Shown: one piece after another, positions 1 to 8,000 of the stretch
How positions within the stretch are numbered: position 1 is the first letter of the stretch
Layout of the letters: each line of letters starts with the position of its first letter
The notes under the pieces: generated by a model
Seen by the model: the letters and a program-made list of their open reading frames with translations, nothing else
What the model was told of the DNA's origin: nothing
The model's database searches: none
Program-made: the position numbers and the translations under genes
Source of the DNA: a virus
DNA length: 21,051 nucleotides
IMG/VR virus record: IMGVR_UViG_3300025117_000246
Coordinates: 1 to 21,051 of that record
Reading direction: 5' to 3' (one strand)

Positions 1-1
1 T

Positions 2-37
2 TTGGATTTGTATCCGGAAGAAAGAGGGCGGAGATAA
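2..37 (+). CDS. Possible 3' end of an upstream gene (partial)
   Basis: Reading from base 2 gives the short tail LDLYPEERGRR followed by TAA at 35-37. It enters from outside the window and ends just before the promoter motif at 39-54. Another frame, 1-48 ending in TGA, is also open, so the frame is uncertain. Nothing can be said about function. Confidence 0.3.
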   Translation: MDLYPEERGRR

Positions 38-38
38 G

Positions 39-54
39 AGGACTTTGATATTAT
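39..54 (+). promoter_or_regulatory. Phage promoter, extended -10 type, leaderless geometry (copy 1)
   Basis: AGGACTTTGATATTAT carries a TG extended -10 motif and the -10 hexamer TATTAT at 49-54. Exactly six bases separate the hexamer from the ATG at 61, so the expected +1 is the A of the start codon. The upstream GGAC and the TGnTATA core are shared with sites before 5064, 12158, 14433 and 15321. No transcript data are available; the call rests on the recurrence. Confidence 0.6.
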
Positions 55-60
55 GTCTGT

Positions 61-2334
61 ATGGCTACACAGGAAACTTATGAAAATATAGATCGGCCTT
101 ATAATCAGTTTCTTGAAAGAGATTCCCAGCCCGGAGGAGGTCTTCCTACGGCTATTCAAAATGCCCAAAGTGTGGCGAATAGTGGGGTCAATACTCCTGC
201 TTCTGGCGGGGGAACAGCTGCTAATAGTGGTGATAATGGTGGGGTGGAGCAGATGTCCATCAAGAATGACGGTAATGTTGGGGATGTTTGGATTAGGAAT
301 TTCATCCGGTCGGAAAACTGGAAACCAAAAAAGGTTGGTTTTAATATTGAAGGTCAGACGGGTTATGCTGAGTTTTGTGATGTTTATATTAGCGGTGAAA
401 TTGAGGCTTTAAGCGGACTTATTGGCGGATTTACCATTGGAGATACTGACCTTTCGGCCACTGCTAGTGGAAATAAAACCATCTTGTCAAGTGGCACAGT
501 TTCTTTTGCCTCTGGTCCCGATGGAGATCCTAATATTCAAATAACCCAGGCTGGCAGGATTTTGGTCGGTGCGGATGAACCAATTGTGATTGATGGGGTT
601 GACAAGGAAATAGAAAGTAATAACTATGTTTCCGGGGCTTTTGGAACCGGCTTCCATTTAGACAGTGATTTGCTGGAAGTGGGGAATATTGCTTGCCGGG
701 GGATTTTCCGGACAGCGGTTTTTCAAAAAGATATAGTCAATGTTATTGCCGGAAGTTTTGTGGTGGCGCCCAATGGAGATGTGTTGGATGCGGACATGAC
801 TGCCAATGATAATTCCACTTTGACCATAAAAGGGACAGTCACCCTTTCTGCCAATGATATTTTAAGGATCAAGGAGGTTAATGGGACGACTTCTAATGAT
901 GAGTGGATGCGGGTAATGGATATATCTCAGGCCCCGACTTATGTCGTGGCCCGGGATTTGTCTGGTAATTATGGGGCAGATGCTAATCCGACCTGGAAAA
1001 AGGGTTCAGCCGTGATAGATTATGGGCAATCAGGACAGGGTGGCGTTTATATGACCGCTTCAGATTCTTCAGCTCCATATCTGTCTGTTTATGACCACAC
1101 TGGGTCGCCCTGGAACTCCATTAATACCCGGCTTAGGTTGGGAAATTTAAATGGTTTTCTGGGTTATTCTACTGATTTATATGGGATAGCCATTGGTGAA
1201 ACTGATAAATATTTAAAATATGACCCGACCAATGGATTGCAGGTCAAGGGTAATATAACCGCTACTACTGGCGCTATTGGGGGATGGGTCATTGGAGCCA
1301 CTTCCCTGATGGATGTGGCTGGTGCAGTGGGGATGTCTTCGGAAGTTACAGTGGGTGATGATATACGATTCTGGGCTGGAAATGCGGTTCCCGCATCTGC
1401 TCCGTTTAAAGTCACTGAAGCGGGGGTGTTGACTTCCAGTTCTGGCTCGATTGGTGGATGGGTGATAGATGCCACCTCAATCAAAGATGTGGCTGGTGTG
1501 GTAGGGATGTCATCCGCCGTCACTGCTGGAGATGATATAAGATTTTGGGCAGGGGACGCAACTCCAGGAAGCGCTGAGTTTAGAGTGACGGAGGCTGGGG
1601 CTTTAACCGCAACTTCTGCAACTATAACTGGAGTAATTACAGCTAATACGGGATATATAGGTGGAACTGGAGGTTGGGTAATAAATACTGGTTATATAAA
1701 TTATAATGGAATGACGGCTTATAATGGAACAACAGTCAATGGTGTTTTTATTGGACCAACTGGTATTGGATTATATAGTTCTGCTTCTGCTTATTTTAGG
1801 GTTAGTCAAGCGGGAGTTTTAAGTGTGTCGGGAGGAACAATTACTGGAGGAACTATTCAAACAGCAGCAGCTGGAACTGCTAGGGTAGTGTTAAATGGTG
1901 CGAGTGGTGCTCTGGAGGGTGCGAGTGGTGCTCTGGAGTTTGTAAATGCGGCAAATGAAGTTAAGGGATATATAACTATTTCCACAGACGATACTATAAT
2001 TGACGCAGATGACAATGTTTTTCTTTCCATTGGTGGGACAAAACATTACGGGGCTTATGGGGGTTCATTTAGACCATACGATAACGGAGGACATACATTA
2101 GGTACCTCAGGAAATTATTGGTCAGCCTGTTATGCAAATCAGTATTTTTCTAACGGGGCTGGGGGAGATGATTCCTCTAATTTACAAATCGTAACCGACG
2201 TTTGGGCGGCGTGGGATGGTAGTGAAAGAGATTTAAGACAATTATATAAAACCATTGATATTAATGGTGGGATAATAACGGCCATATCGGGGGATACTAA
2301 TGAGTTGATATTAAATAATGTTTGGAATGGATAA
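61..2334 (+). CDS. Repeat-rich tail-fibre or tail-spike-like structural protein
   Basis: This 757-residue protein probably forms part of the tail or a host-contact fibre. The sequence is rich in Gly, Thr, Ser and Asn with many short beta-like stretches and no enzyme motif. A 58-residue unit starting at residues 404 and 462 (each with IGGWVI, then VGMSS, DDIRFWAG and VTEAG) is repeated in tandem. Weaker copies occur near residue 117 (LIGGFTI ... ITQAG) and near 535 (GGWVI ... VSQAG). Such reiterated strands are common in trimeric phage fibres. The C-terminal part (NYWSACYANQYFSN) resembles fibre ends seen before or within trimerisation or intramolecular chaperone regions, but no peptidase motif is recognised. 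The start at 61 fits the promoter at 39-54, which places +1 on this ATG. A tail-associated role is fairly safe; the exact part is not. Confidence 0.7.
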   Translation: MATQETYENIDRPYNQFLERDSQPGGGLPTAIQNAQSVANSGVNTPASGGGTAANSGDNGGVEQMSIKNDGNVGDVWIRNFIRSENWKPKKVGFNIEGQTGYAEFCDVYISGEIEALSGLIGGFTIGDTDLSATASGNKTILSSGTVSFASGPDGDPNIQITQAGRILVGADEPIVIDGVDKEIESNNYVSGAFGTGFHLDSDLLEVGNIACRGIFRTAVFQKDIVNVIAGSFVVAPNGDVLDADMTANDNSTLTIKGTVTLSANDILRIKEVNGTTSNDEWMRVMDISQAPTYVVARDLSGNYGADANPTWKKGSAVIDYGQSGQGGVYMTASDSSAPYLSVYDHTGSPWNSINTRLRLGNLNGFLGYSTDLYGIAIGETDKYLKYDPTNGLQVKGNITATTGAIGGWVIGATSLMDVAGAVGMSSEVTVGDDIRFWAGNAVPASAPFKVTEAGVLTSSSGSIGGWVIDATSIKDVAGVVGMSSAVTAGDDIRFWAGDATPGSAEFRVTEAGALTATSATITGVITANTGYIGGTGGWVINTGYINYNGMTAYNGTTVNGVFIGPTGIGLYSSASAYFRVSQAGVLSVSGGTITGGTIQTAAAGTARVVLNGASGALEGASGALEFVNAANEVKGYITISTDDTIIDADDNVFLSIGGTKHYGAYGGSFRPYDNGGHTLGTSGNYWSACYANQYFSNGAGGDDSSNLQIVTDVWAAWDGSERDLRQLYKTIDINGGIITAISGDTNELILNNVWNG
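1270..1617 (+). repeat. Two tandem 174-bp units coding a 58-residue fibre repeat
   Basis: Units 1270-1443 and 1444-1617 encode closely related protein segments (IGGWVI, VGMSS, GDDIRFWAG, VTEAG in each). The DNA has diverged at third positions, so the duplication is not recent. Degenerate relatives lie earlier and later in the same gene. Confidence 0.75.
1897..1938 (+). repeat. Perfect 21-bp tandem duplication inside the fibre gene
   Basis: The unit at 1897-1917 is repeated exactly at 1918-1938 and encodes GASGALE twice in frame. Exact identity at the DNA level, including third positions, points to a recent slippage or duplication event. Confidence 0.9.
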
Positions 2335-2350
2335 TTTTTAAATAAAACTT

Positions 2351-2533
2351 ATGAGAACGGTTGAATTTATAAAAGAAAATAACATAGATTATAAAGTTGA
2401 AACACTAAAGACTAAAATTAATTTAATTGATATTTCTAAGCAGATAGAAAAATTAGAGTTTATGCTTACATCATCAAGAGAAAGGGTTTCTTTAATTGAG
2501 ACTGAAATAAAAGAACTTAAAAAATTATTATAA
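2351..2533 (+). CDS. Small coiled-coil protein, function unknown
   Basis: A 60-residue protein with a mostly helical, charged sequence. Residues from about 25 to the end (IDISKQIEKLEFMLTSSRE, then IETEIKELKKLL) show heptad-like spacing of Leu and Ile, suggesting a coiled coil. There is no signal peptide or catalytic motif. It starts 17 bases after the fibre gene and its TAA overlaps the next ATG by one base (TAATG), so it is probably translationally coupled to its neighbour. The position after a fibre gene allows a small tail or chaperone role, but that is only an inference from context. Confidence 0.65.
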   Translation: MRTVEFIKENNIDYKVETLKTKINLIDISKQIEKLEFMLTSSRERVSLIETEIKELKKLL

Positions 2534-2715
2534 TGAATGGAATTGATTATAATTTTACCAAAGAAGAGCTAGTTGCTATGTCTGATTTACTTAAATATAT
2601 AAGATTTTGCGGTGGAGAAAGAGAAAAATTATTAGCTAAAATAGTTGCGGTAGCTTTAAATAGAGAGGCCTTTAAATCAATATATAAAAAGGATGTTAAA
2701 AAAATACCTAATTAA
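2533..2715 (+). CDS. Small helical protein, function unknown
   Basis: A 60-residue protein, basic at the C-terminus (SIYKKDVKKIPN). The middle (KEELVAMSDLLKYIRF) looks like an amphipathic helix. No known family is recognised. Its ATG overlaps the stop of the preceding gene by one base, and its 3' end overlaps the start of the following gene by 23 bases. This dense packing supports a real operon of small genes. Confidence 0.6.
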   Translation: MNGIDYNFTKEELVAMSDLLKYIRFCGGEREKLLAKIVAVALNREAFKSIYKKDVKKIPN

Positions 2716-2968
2716 TATTTTTATAAGTTTTGATCAATTTATTAATACTCTTTTTGGTGGCGATCCCGATATGACCATTTCCGCCAGGCTGGGAAGAAAC
2801 TACCCGGGCTCTTGGCTGGAGAGATTTGTAGATTGGATGTTTAAGTGGCAAAATAGACCCGATGGACATTGTGAGAACGCTGATTGGTGGGAAAGTGATG
2901 AGGGAAGAGATGCTATCATTGCGCTTTTAGAAAAGTATGAGAAAAAAGATAAAAGTAATTTAGGTTAA
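2693..2968 (+). CDS. Conserved small phage protein with GGDPDxTISAR motif
   Basis: This 91-residue protein has a hydrophobic or amphipathic N-terminal helix (LINIFISFDQFINTLF). It is followed by GGDPDMTISARLGR and an aromatic-rich centre (WLERFVDWMFKWQ), then GHC and an acidic segment (DWWESDEGRD). From memory, this combination resembles a family of small phage proteins often found near tail-fibre and lysis genes and lacking an assigned function. The N-terminal helix could peripherally bind membrane, but it is too short and polar to call a holin. The start at 2693 overlaps the previous gene by 23 bases; a later start at the Met in GGDPDM would remove the conserved motif. Confidence 0.65.
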   Translation: MLKKYLINIFISFDQFINTLFGGDPDMTISARLGRNYPGSWLERFVDWMFKWQNRPDGHCENADWWESDEGRDAIIALLEKYEKKDKSNLG

Positions 2969-2988
2969 ATAATTATTAAATAAAAAAT

Positions 2989-3180
2989 ATGGAACCAAAT
3001 GAAAAAGAATCAACTCAAGAAAAAGTTGAACCAAAAAAAACACCAGAAATAAAAATGAGGGAAATTGTTATTGCGACAGACGGTAATAGTATTAACCTTA
3101 TTAAGGCTGAGGTGGCGGGTAGCCTAGAAATGGTTGCAGTTTTACAGGCACTTATAGAGCGTTTTAGAATTAAAACTTAA
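2989..3180 (+). CDS. Small protein with charged N-terminus, function unknown
   Basis: A 63-residue protein with two parts: a highly charged Lys/Glu N-terminus (residues 1-22), probably disordered, and a compact C-terminal part (REIVIATDGNSINLIKAEVA, then a helix MVAVLQALIERF). The pattern suggests a small alpha/beta fold. The ATG follows an A-rich leader with no Shine-Dalgarno site. It is the last protein gene before the 470-base non-coding, hairpin-rich stretch. If that stretch is a spliced intron, the present C-terminus would not be the true one. Confidence 0.6.
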   Translation: MEPNEKESTQEKVEPKKTPEIKMREIVIATDGNSINLIKAEVAGSLEMVAVLQALIERFRIKT

Positions 3181-3201
3181 TCACTTGACAAAAAGAGAAT
3201 T

Positions 3202-3492
3202 TGAGTATAAGCTGAAATTGTTCTTTGATTTTAGTATTTATACTCATGGCATGGCTGAATAACTCATTGCTAGTGGGTAAAGCACACTTGAAAGTCAAAT
3301 AGGTGGCCAGTAGGGTGGTATACGGCTCAATGATTACATTGACCATAGCGGCAAGAGGCTCCAAATAAACTAAGCGAGCCAAAGACTACAAAAGGATTAC
3401 AATCTTATCTCGAGACAAGTGAGTAATTACGTCTTTTAGGACAAAGAGTCTTTTCTAAAGATAAGTCCCATCTCTTCACTAGTAGGCTAGTG
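3202..3492 (+). ncRNA. Structured RNA region, possibly a group I intron core or remnant
   Basis: The 3181-3650 gap has no believable protein gene but holds successive hairpins. A long one pairs 3202-3210 with 3238-3246 (9 bp) and, inside it, 3212-3218 with 3228-3234 (7 bp). Others pair 3327-3332/3337-3342, 3357-3361/3376-3380, 3396-3400/3423-3427 (with inner pairs) and 3477-3482/3487-3492. Two segments resemble group I core sequences: AAAGACTACA at 3381-3390 (like the 5' strand of P7) and AAAGATAAGTCC at 3457-3468 (like the 3' strand with J8/7), followed by a P9-like hairpin. Splice sites and P3 could not be found, so this could be a degenerate intron or another RNA linked to the HNH gene downstream. 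Confidence 0.45.
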
Positions 3493-3596
3493 TAGGTTGC
3501 AAAAATAAAAGTTGATTTAGAAACGTATGTGCAGGTACAAAGTATTCCTGCTGCCAATAGTATGAATATTAAAAAATAGTTTTTTGAAAAATACGA

Positions 3597-3625
3597 TTGA
3601 CTTTTACTACAAAAGAACATATAAT
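3597..3625 (+). promoter_or_regulatory. Consensus sigma70-type promoter for the HNH gene
   Basis: TTGACT at 3597-3602 and TATAAT at 3620-3625 are separated by exactly 17 bases. The expected +1 is near 3632, leaving a leader of about 20 bases before the ATG at 3651. The site differs from the GGAC/TGnTATA motif used before structural genes, which suggests independent expression of the endonuclease by the host polymerase. Confidence 0.65.
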
Positions 3626-3646
3626 TAAGTTATAAATATTATATGT
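3617..3646 (+). promoter_or_regulatory. Nine-bp A/T hairpin just before the HNH start codon
   Basis: ACATATAAT (3617-3625) is perfectly complementary to ATTATATGT (3638-3646), leaving a 12-base loop and ending five bases before the ATG. In DNA it includes the -10 box. A transcript starting at the promoter just upstream would begin within the loop, so only longer transcripts could form the hairpin. This could limit translation from read-through mRNA, as known for some phage intron endonucleases. Confidence 0.45.
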
Positions 3647-3650
3647 CCTT

Positions 3651-4157
3651 ATGAATCAAAAAAGAAAAGAATACCTAATAAAGTGGAGAATAAAAAATAA
3701 GGATAAGATGAATGCGTATCACAGAGAATATCGTAAAACTCATTGTTGGCATAAATATTATCATTATGTTAAAAAGGGACGGCGGGTGTGGTGTGAAGGA
3801 TTGAAACTTTCTATTGATCATAGAAAAAAAATATCTGATGCCAGTATGGGGGAAAAGAACCATAATTGGCAGGGAGGAATAACTGAAAAAAATAGAATTA
3901 TTAGGAAAAACATTGAATATAAATTATGGAGAGCAGATGTTCTTAAACGAGATAATTATACCTGTCAAGTATGTGATAAGAGTGGGATAAAATTAAATGC
4001 ACATCATCTCAAACCTTTTTCATTATTCCCCGAGGATAGGTTTGATATAAATAATGGTGTAACCTTATGTGTTAAATGTCATAAAAAAACAGATACATAT
4101 GGTTCAAAAGTTCTTTTATATAATCGGGGATTTAAAAATACGGCTGAGTTGCAATAA
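3651..4157 (+). CDS. HNH homing endonuclease with NUMOD3-like segment
   Basis: A 168-residue protein that probably nicks or cuts DNA at a specific site and promotes its own spread. The basic N-terminus is followed by a NUMOD3-like DNA-binding segment (about residues 53-76: LSIDHRKKISDASMG, then NHNWQGG). The HNH nuclease domain occupies about residues 85-148: a zinc pair C105/C108, the catalytic motif NAHHLKPF with H118 and H119, DINNG, and a second pair C140/C143 followed by H144. The C-terminal half closely resembles the endonuclease at 9996-10664. It has its own consensus promoter and sits after a hairpin-rich RNA region, so it may be the endonuclease of an intron or a free-standing gene. 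No alternative function is likely. Confidence 0.85.
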   Translation: MNQKRKEYLIKWRIKNKDKMNAYHREYRKTHCWHKYYHYVKKGRRVWCEGLKLSIDHRKKISDASMGEKNHNWQGGITEKNRIIRKNIEYKLWRADVLKRDNYTCQVCDKSGIKLNAHHLKPFSLFPEDRFDINNGVTLCVKCHKKTDTYGSKVLLYNRGFKNTAELQ

Positions 4158-4161
4158 TTTT

Positions 4162-4599
4162 ATGACGAAGAAGACGAGTCTTAAATGGCGGTTGGGTAAA
4201 TTACCGTCAGTCGATGAAGTGTTATCACTCATGGATAAAAAATTAATTACCAAAGAAGAAGCTAAAAAAATATTATTCAACTCGGAAATAGAAGAAACGG
4301 GGGGGGGTGAAAATCTCAAATCTGAGATAAAGTTTCTTAGGGAGTTGGTGGAAAAACTTTCTAAGGGAACACGAACTGAACTTATTGAGACAATAAGGTA
4401 TGTCGATAAACCCTATTATCAATATCCTTGGTGGAAACAGTATGAGGTGTGGTGTGGGGGTTCCTTTACTACTACCACAAATCTAACTAATGGAACATAC
4501 GCCACATATACAGCAGGGACCAATAATCTGGTAGCTGGGGGGGTAAATTCTACTATATCAAATGATCAGGGAGATTTTTCCAGCATTAAAACATTCTAA
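4162..4599 (+). CDS. Phage protein of unknown function with LITKEEA motif
   Basis: A 145-residue protein. The N-terminal part (residues 4-40) contains LKWRLGKLPSVDEV and LITKEEAKKILF, a short helical motif that resembles phage proteins of unknown function. A second helix (SEIKFLRELVEKLSKG) is followed by an aromatic patch (PYYQYPWWKQYEVW) and a Thr/Asn-rich C-terminus that looks like a small beta structure. A start at 4069 is open but lies within the HNH gene; 4162, four bases after the HNH stop, gives the protein that looks conserved. Structural or assembly roles are possible from position only. Confidence 0.6.
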   Translation: MTKKTSLKWRLGKLPSVDEVLSLMDKKLITKEEAKKILFNSEIEETGGGENLKSEIKFLRELVEKLSKGTRTELIETIRYVDKPYYQYPWWKQYEVWCGGSFTTTTNLTNGTYATYTAGTNNLVAGGVNSTISNDQGDFSSIKTF

Positions 4600-4645
4600 T
4601 CAGTATAATTAGTATATTCAGCCGTATTTTTAAGATAATTATAGT

Positions 4646-5038
4646 ATGCCTTATACGCCTAGGATAAATTTAAGCGCATTAGTGAAAAAAGGCGTTCTAA
4701 ATGAGGATCACTTCTTTCAACTTCTTTCGGAACAAAATAATTATATTGACGTTAAAACCGTTAAGGATTTTTATATGGGCTTAGTGCGGGTTTTAACCGC
4801 AGAATTGAGAAAAAATGGGGTTGTCAGGCTTCCACATATAGGAGATTTTGCCCTGGTGTTGCAAAAGGATAGAATTGGGTGGGCTGGGAAATTTCATGGA
4901 ATAATTACGGGAAAATATATGATAAAATTTTATGCAAAAGATACTTGGAGAAAATATTTTACAAAATTAAGTGAAAAAAGTGGTCTTGAAGGAAAATTAG
5001 ACTCACGAGAGAAGGTTTTGGGTCAAACTTTGGAATAA
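4646..5038 (+). CDS. HU/IHF-like DNA-binding protein
   Basis: A 130-residue protein that probably binds and bends phage DNA. The central region resembles the HU/IHF fold: a helix (TVKDFYMGLVRVLTAELRKN), then residues 58-68 GVVRLPHIGDF, which match the HU pattern of a hydrophobic strand, Pro, Gly and Phe entering the beta arms. After this comes a variable arm (ALVLQKDR ... FHGIITGKYMIKF) and a final helix. HU proteins are about 90 residues, so the N-terminal 35 and C-terminal 25 residues are extra. The typical Arg-Asn-Pro arm tip is not seen, so DNA intercalation may differ. GATAAT at 4634-4639, six bases before the ATG, could be a weak leaderless promoter. Confidence 0.6.
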   Translation: MPYTPRINLSALVKKGVLNEDHFFQLLSEQNNYIDVKTVKDFYMGLVRVLTAELRKNGVVRLPHIGDFALVLQKDRIGWAGKFHGIITGKYMIKFYAKDTWRKYFTKLSEKSGLEGKLDSREKVLGQTLE

Positions 5039-5041
5039 AAT

Positions 5042-5057
5042 GGGACATTGATATACT
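5042..5057 (+). promoter_or_regulatory. Phage promoter, extended -10 type, leaderless geometry (copy 2)
   Basis: GGGACATTGATATACT has the extended -10 TG and the hexamer TATACT at 5052-5057. Six bases follow before the ATG at 5064, the same spacing as at 39-54 and 12136-12151. It is nearly identical to the copy before the portal gene. Confidence 0.65.
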
Positions 5058-5063
5058 TATGGT

Positions 5064-8000
5064 ATGGCTACAACTATAAATGACATCCCAAATCTGAATA
5101 AACAGATTTCTAGTAAAAAAGAAGAGGAAAAAACGGCTTGGGAAAAATTAAAATCTTCTCCTACCGCACTTGGTGGAGTGGGAGTGCCTACTACCTTTGA
5201 TGTTGCCAATCAATCGTCTCTTCAACGTATTCAGGGAGAAATACAGAAATTGAAGGATGATAAAATAAACGCCACATGGTATGGCCCAAAGGCTCCGGTC
5301 TCGGCCCAAGAAGAACCTGCTACACAGGGTGTCTTTGGTAAGACATTGGATTTTGCGTTGCGGCCACTTTATGGAATTGTGGGCGCTGCAAAGCATGTTG
5401 TCGGTCAAGGGACAGGTTCTCTTTATCAGGATATTGCGGACAATATGGTGCGGAATAAAAATACCTTTGGAGATGTTCTAAAGAACTCAAGTGTCCCGTG
5501 GTCAGTCGCCGCTCCATTAGGATTTGCTCTTGACATTGCTATGGATCCGGTAAATTGGGCAACCATGGGGACTAGTGCTCTTATACCTAGAATTGGTATG
5601 GGTATTTTTAAGGGGGTAAAAACTGGAGAAAATATTGCTAAAAGCGTTTCTATTGCGGCTAAGTCTGGGTTATTGGAAAAAGCCGCCACTGCGAGTAGAT
5701 TCATCCCCTTTGTTAAAAAAACCAAGGCTTTTGAAAAATTAGGAGAGACCGCTATTAAGGCAACCGATGATTGGGAAAAATTAAGCGGGATAGACGCCGC
5801 AAGTATAATCCGTAATAAAGATAAGAATTTATTGGGGGCTTTTAGAGTTGGGTTAAATACGGTTTTTGATAAGGCGGTAGAGGCAACCCCCGGAGCAAAG
5901 AATTTTTTACAAAATTTTATATATGATCCGGTGGATTGGATTCGGCAATCTCGTTATAAAGATATCGTTACTCGGTCATTGGCGCCTAAAATTGAAAACG
6001 TGAAGGGGGCTGTAATTGCATATAATAAGGGTGAATCCATTGAGCCATTTATGAAAAAAGTGGAGGAGCAGGCTAAAGCAACCCTGGCGGCTAAAAAGGT
6101 AATACCAGTTAGACTTGAAGCTGATGTAACAAAAAATCTGGTCTCCAGTGAAGAAGTAGCCAAAAAAATGGAAAGTTTAGATGCTATTAGTATGAAAGAG
6201 CGGGTTATGCAAGCATCTGATGATATGATTAAAGGGGTTGATGATGCAGAATCTGTTTTAAAGGATGTGGATGGAATTTTTGTTTCTGGGGACCCAATAG
6301 AAAATGCCAGGAGATTAGCTTCAGAAAAAGTTGGGAGTCCGATTTCCATGGATGAATTGGAGAAGATAATGACCTCTGGGGCTTTGGACCAAACTGGTGT
6401 CAAATGGTTTGATAATATGTTAAAAAGTATTCGTGATTATACTATAAGATTAGATAGAAATGGAGGAAAAGCATATGAGATTGGAAAGCAAACTATGGAT
6501 TGGTATGAGAGAGGAATGGCTATTTTTAAGGTGGCTAAGGTGGCCGCTTCCCCCTCCGCCTGGACGAACGCTATTGTAGGAAATATATTGATGACCCATA
6601 TGGCTGGAGCGAGTATTGGTCCAGGTTTTCTTAGAAGATTAACTCAATCATGGGGATTATATCGGAATAAATCTGGTAAAGCGGCATTATTTGATGATTT
6701 GTTTTTCGGAGCGGGTGGTGAAACTAAAGGGGGGGATGTGGTTCGTAGACATATGGCTGAAAATCCTACTGCATATGCGAATTTAATTGGTCGTCATGAT
6801 TATATTGGAGATCCTATTTCTGGAAAACCGGGGTTAAGGGAATATGCTGCTACTAGGCTTTCTATGTACGGTCGGGATGCTGGAATACTTGGTGGTAAAT
6901 CACTAGATTCAAAAGAGGTTGGTGATGTCTTAACGGAGGTTGCAATGCAAAGAGATTTAAAGAAGGCGGAGTTAATGAATTTAGAAATGAAAGAAAAGGA
7001 AGCGACTCTTTCAAATAAATCTGGTTTGGCTATGACTAAGGCTAAGATAAAAGAATCTTTAAGAGAGGGAGGTGGTGGGATTGAAAGTCTTTCTAGTTCT
7101 GAAATGGGTGGAGGTTTATTGGGTCAAGAATTGATAACTTCAAAAGTTAATGCGGAAATGTTTGCAAATATGGCGCAAAGGGCGAAAGATAATCCTAATA
7201 ATTTAACATATAAAGTTCTTGATTATATTTTTAATAAAATGCCCGAGGGTTATGAAAAGGTCGACCAAACTTTTAAGATGACAACATTTGTTATTGCAAC
7301 TAGAGATGGATATACAATGAATGAATTGCGACGTATATCTAAATTGGTTGATATTGACGTAGAGACCTTAAGCAAGTATTCAAATATTAAAACCGATCCT
7401 TATGCAAAAATGTTGCATGCCGCAGAATCGGATCATGAATTTACTAGTCAGGTTTTATATCGTTTATCGCCCAATAACGCTCTGGAATTGGCCAATATAA
7501 TGTACTTGAATTATGCCGCCATGCCGGCAGCGGTTAAGGTGATGAGAAATTTTCCATTATTGAGATCTCCCTTTATTTCTTTTATGTATGGTATGTCGCT
7601 AAAAACAGGTCAAACTTTAGCATATAATCCATCGGCCTTCAATAAGGTGACGTTGGCCATGAATGATTTTGGGGGAACAAAAACCGCATTAGAGAAGAAA
7701 GCGATATATGATAATTCAATAGGTCCGGATGGAAGACCGTACAATGAATTTTATAGTTATTTGCAAAAACAGGGGATGTATCGAATTCCATTTTTTGATA
7801 AAAATCCAAATTATATGAATTTGTCAAGTGCAATTCCCTATTATTCTTTGAACATATTTACCCCATCTCAAACTAATTATGGAAATTCAACTCGTGAGAA
7901 AATTGCGCAATTAATTCAATCATCTCCAGTGTTAGGGGATCCCATAGGAACTATAATATCTAATTATTTTATTATACCACTAATTCTTGGAGAAGCAATT

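Noticed and set aside
1164-1523. Minus-strand open frame within the fibre gene, and similar ones within 5064-8327, 11004-11268 and 13855-14112
   Set aside because: They are mirror images of biased codon use in real + strand genes and carry no recognisable features.
3185-3211. TTGACA ... TATAAG as a promoter for the structured RNA
   Set aside because: The spacer is only 15 bases and the -10 is part of a strong 9-bp RNA stem; too weak to annotate.
3170-3620. Two minus-strand open frames (3170-3382 and 3405-3620)
   Set aside because: They are antisense to a hairpin-rich RNA region, in a window where every solid gene is on the + strand, and show no protein motif or start context.
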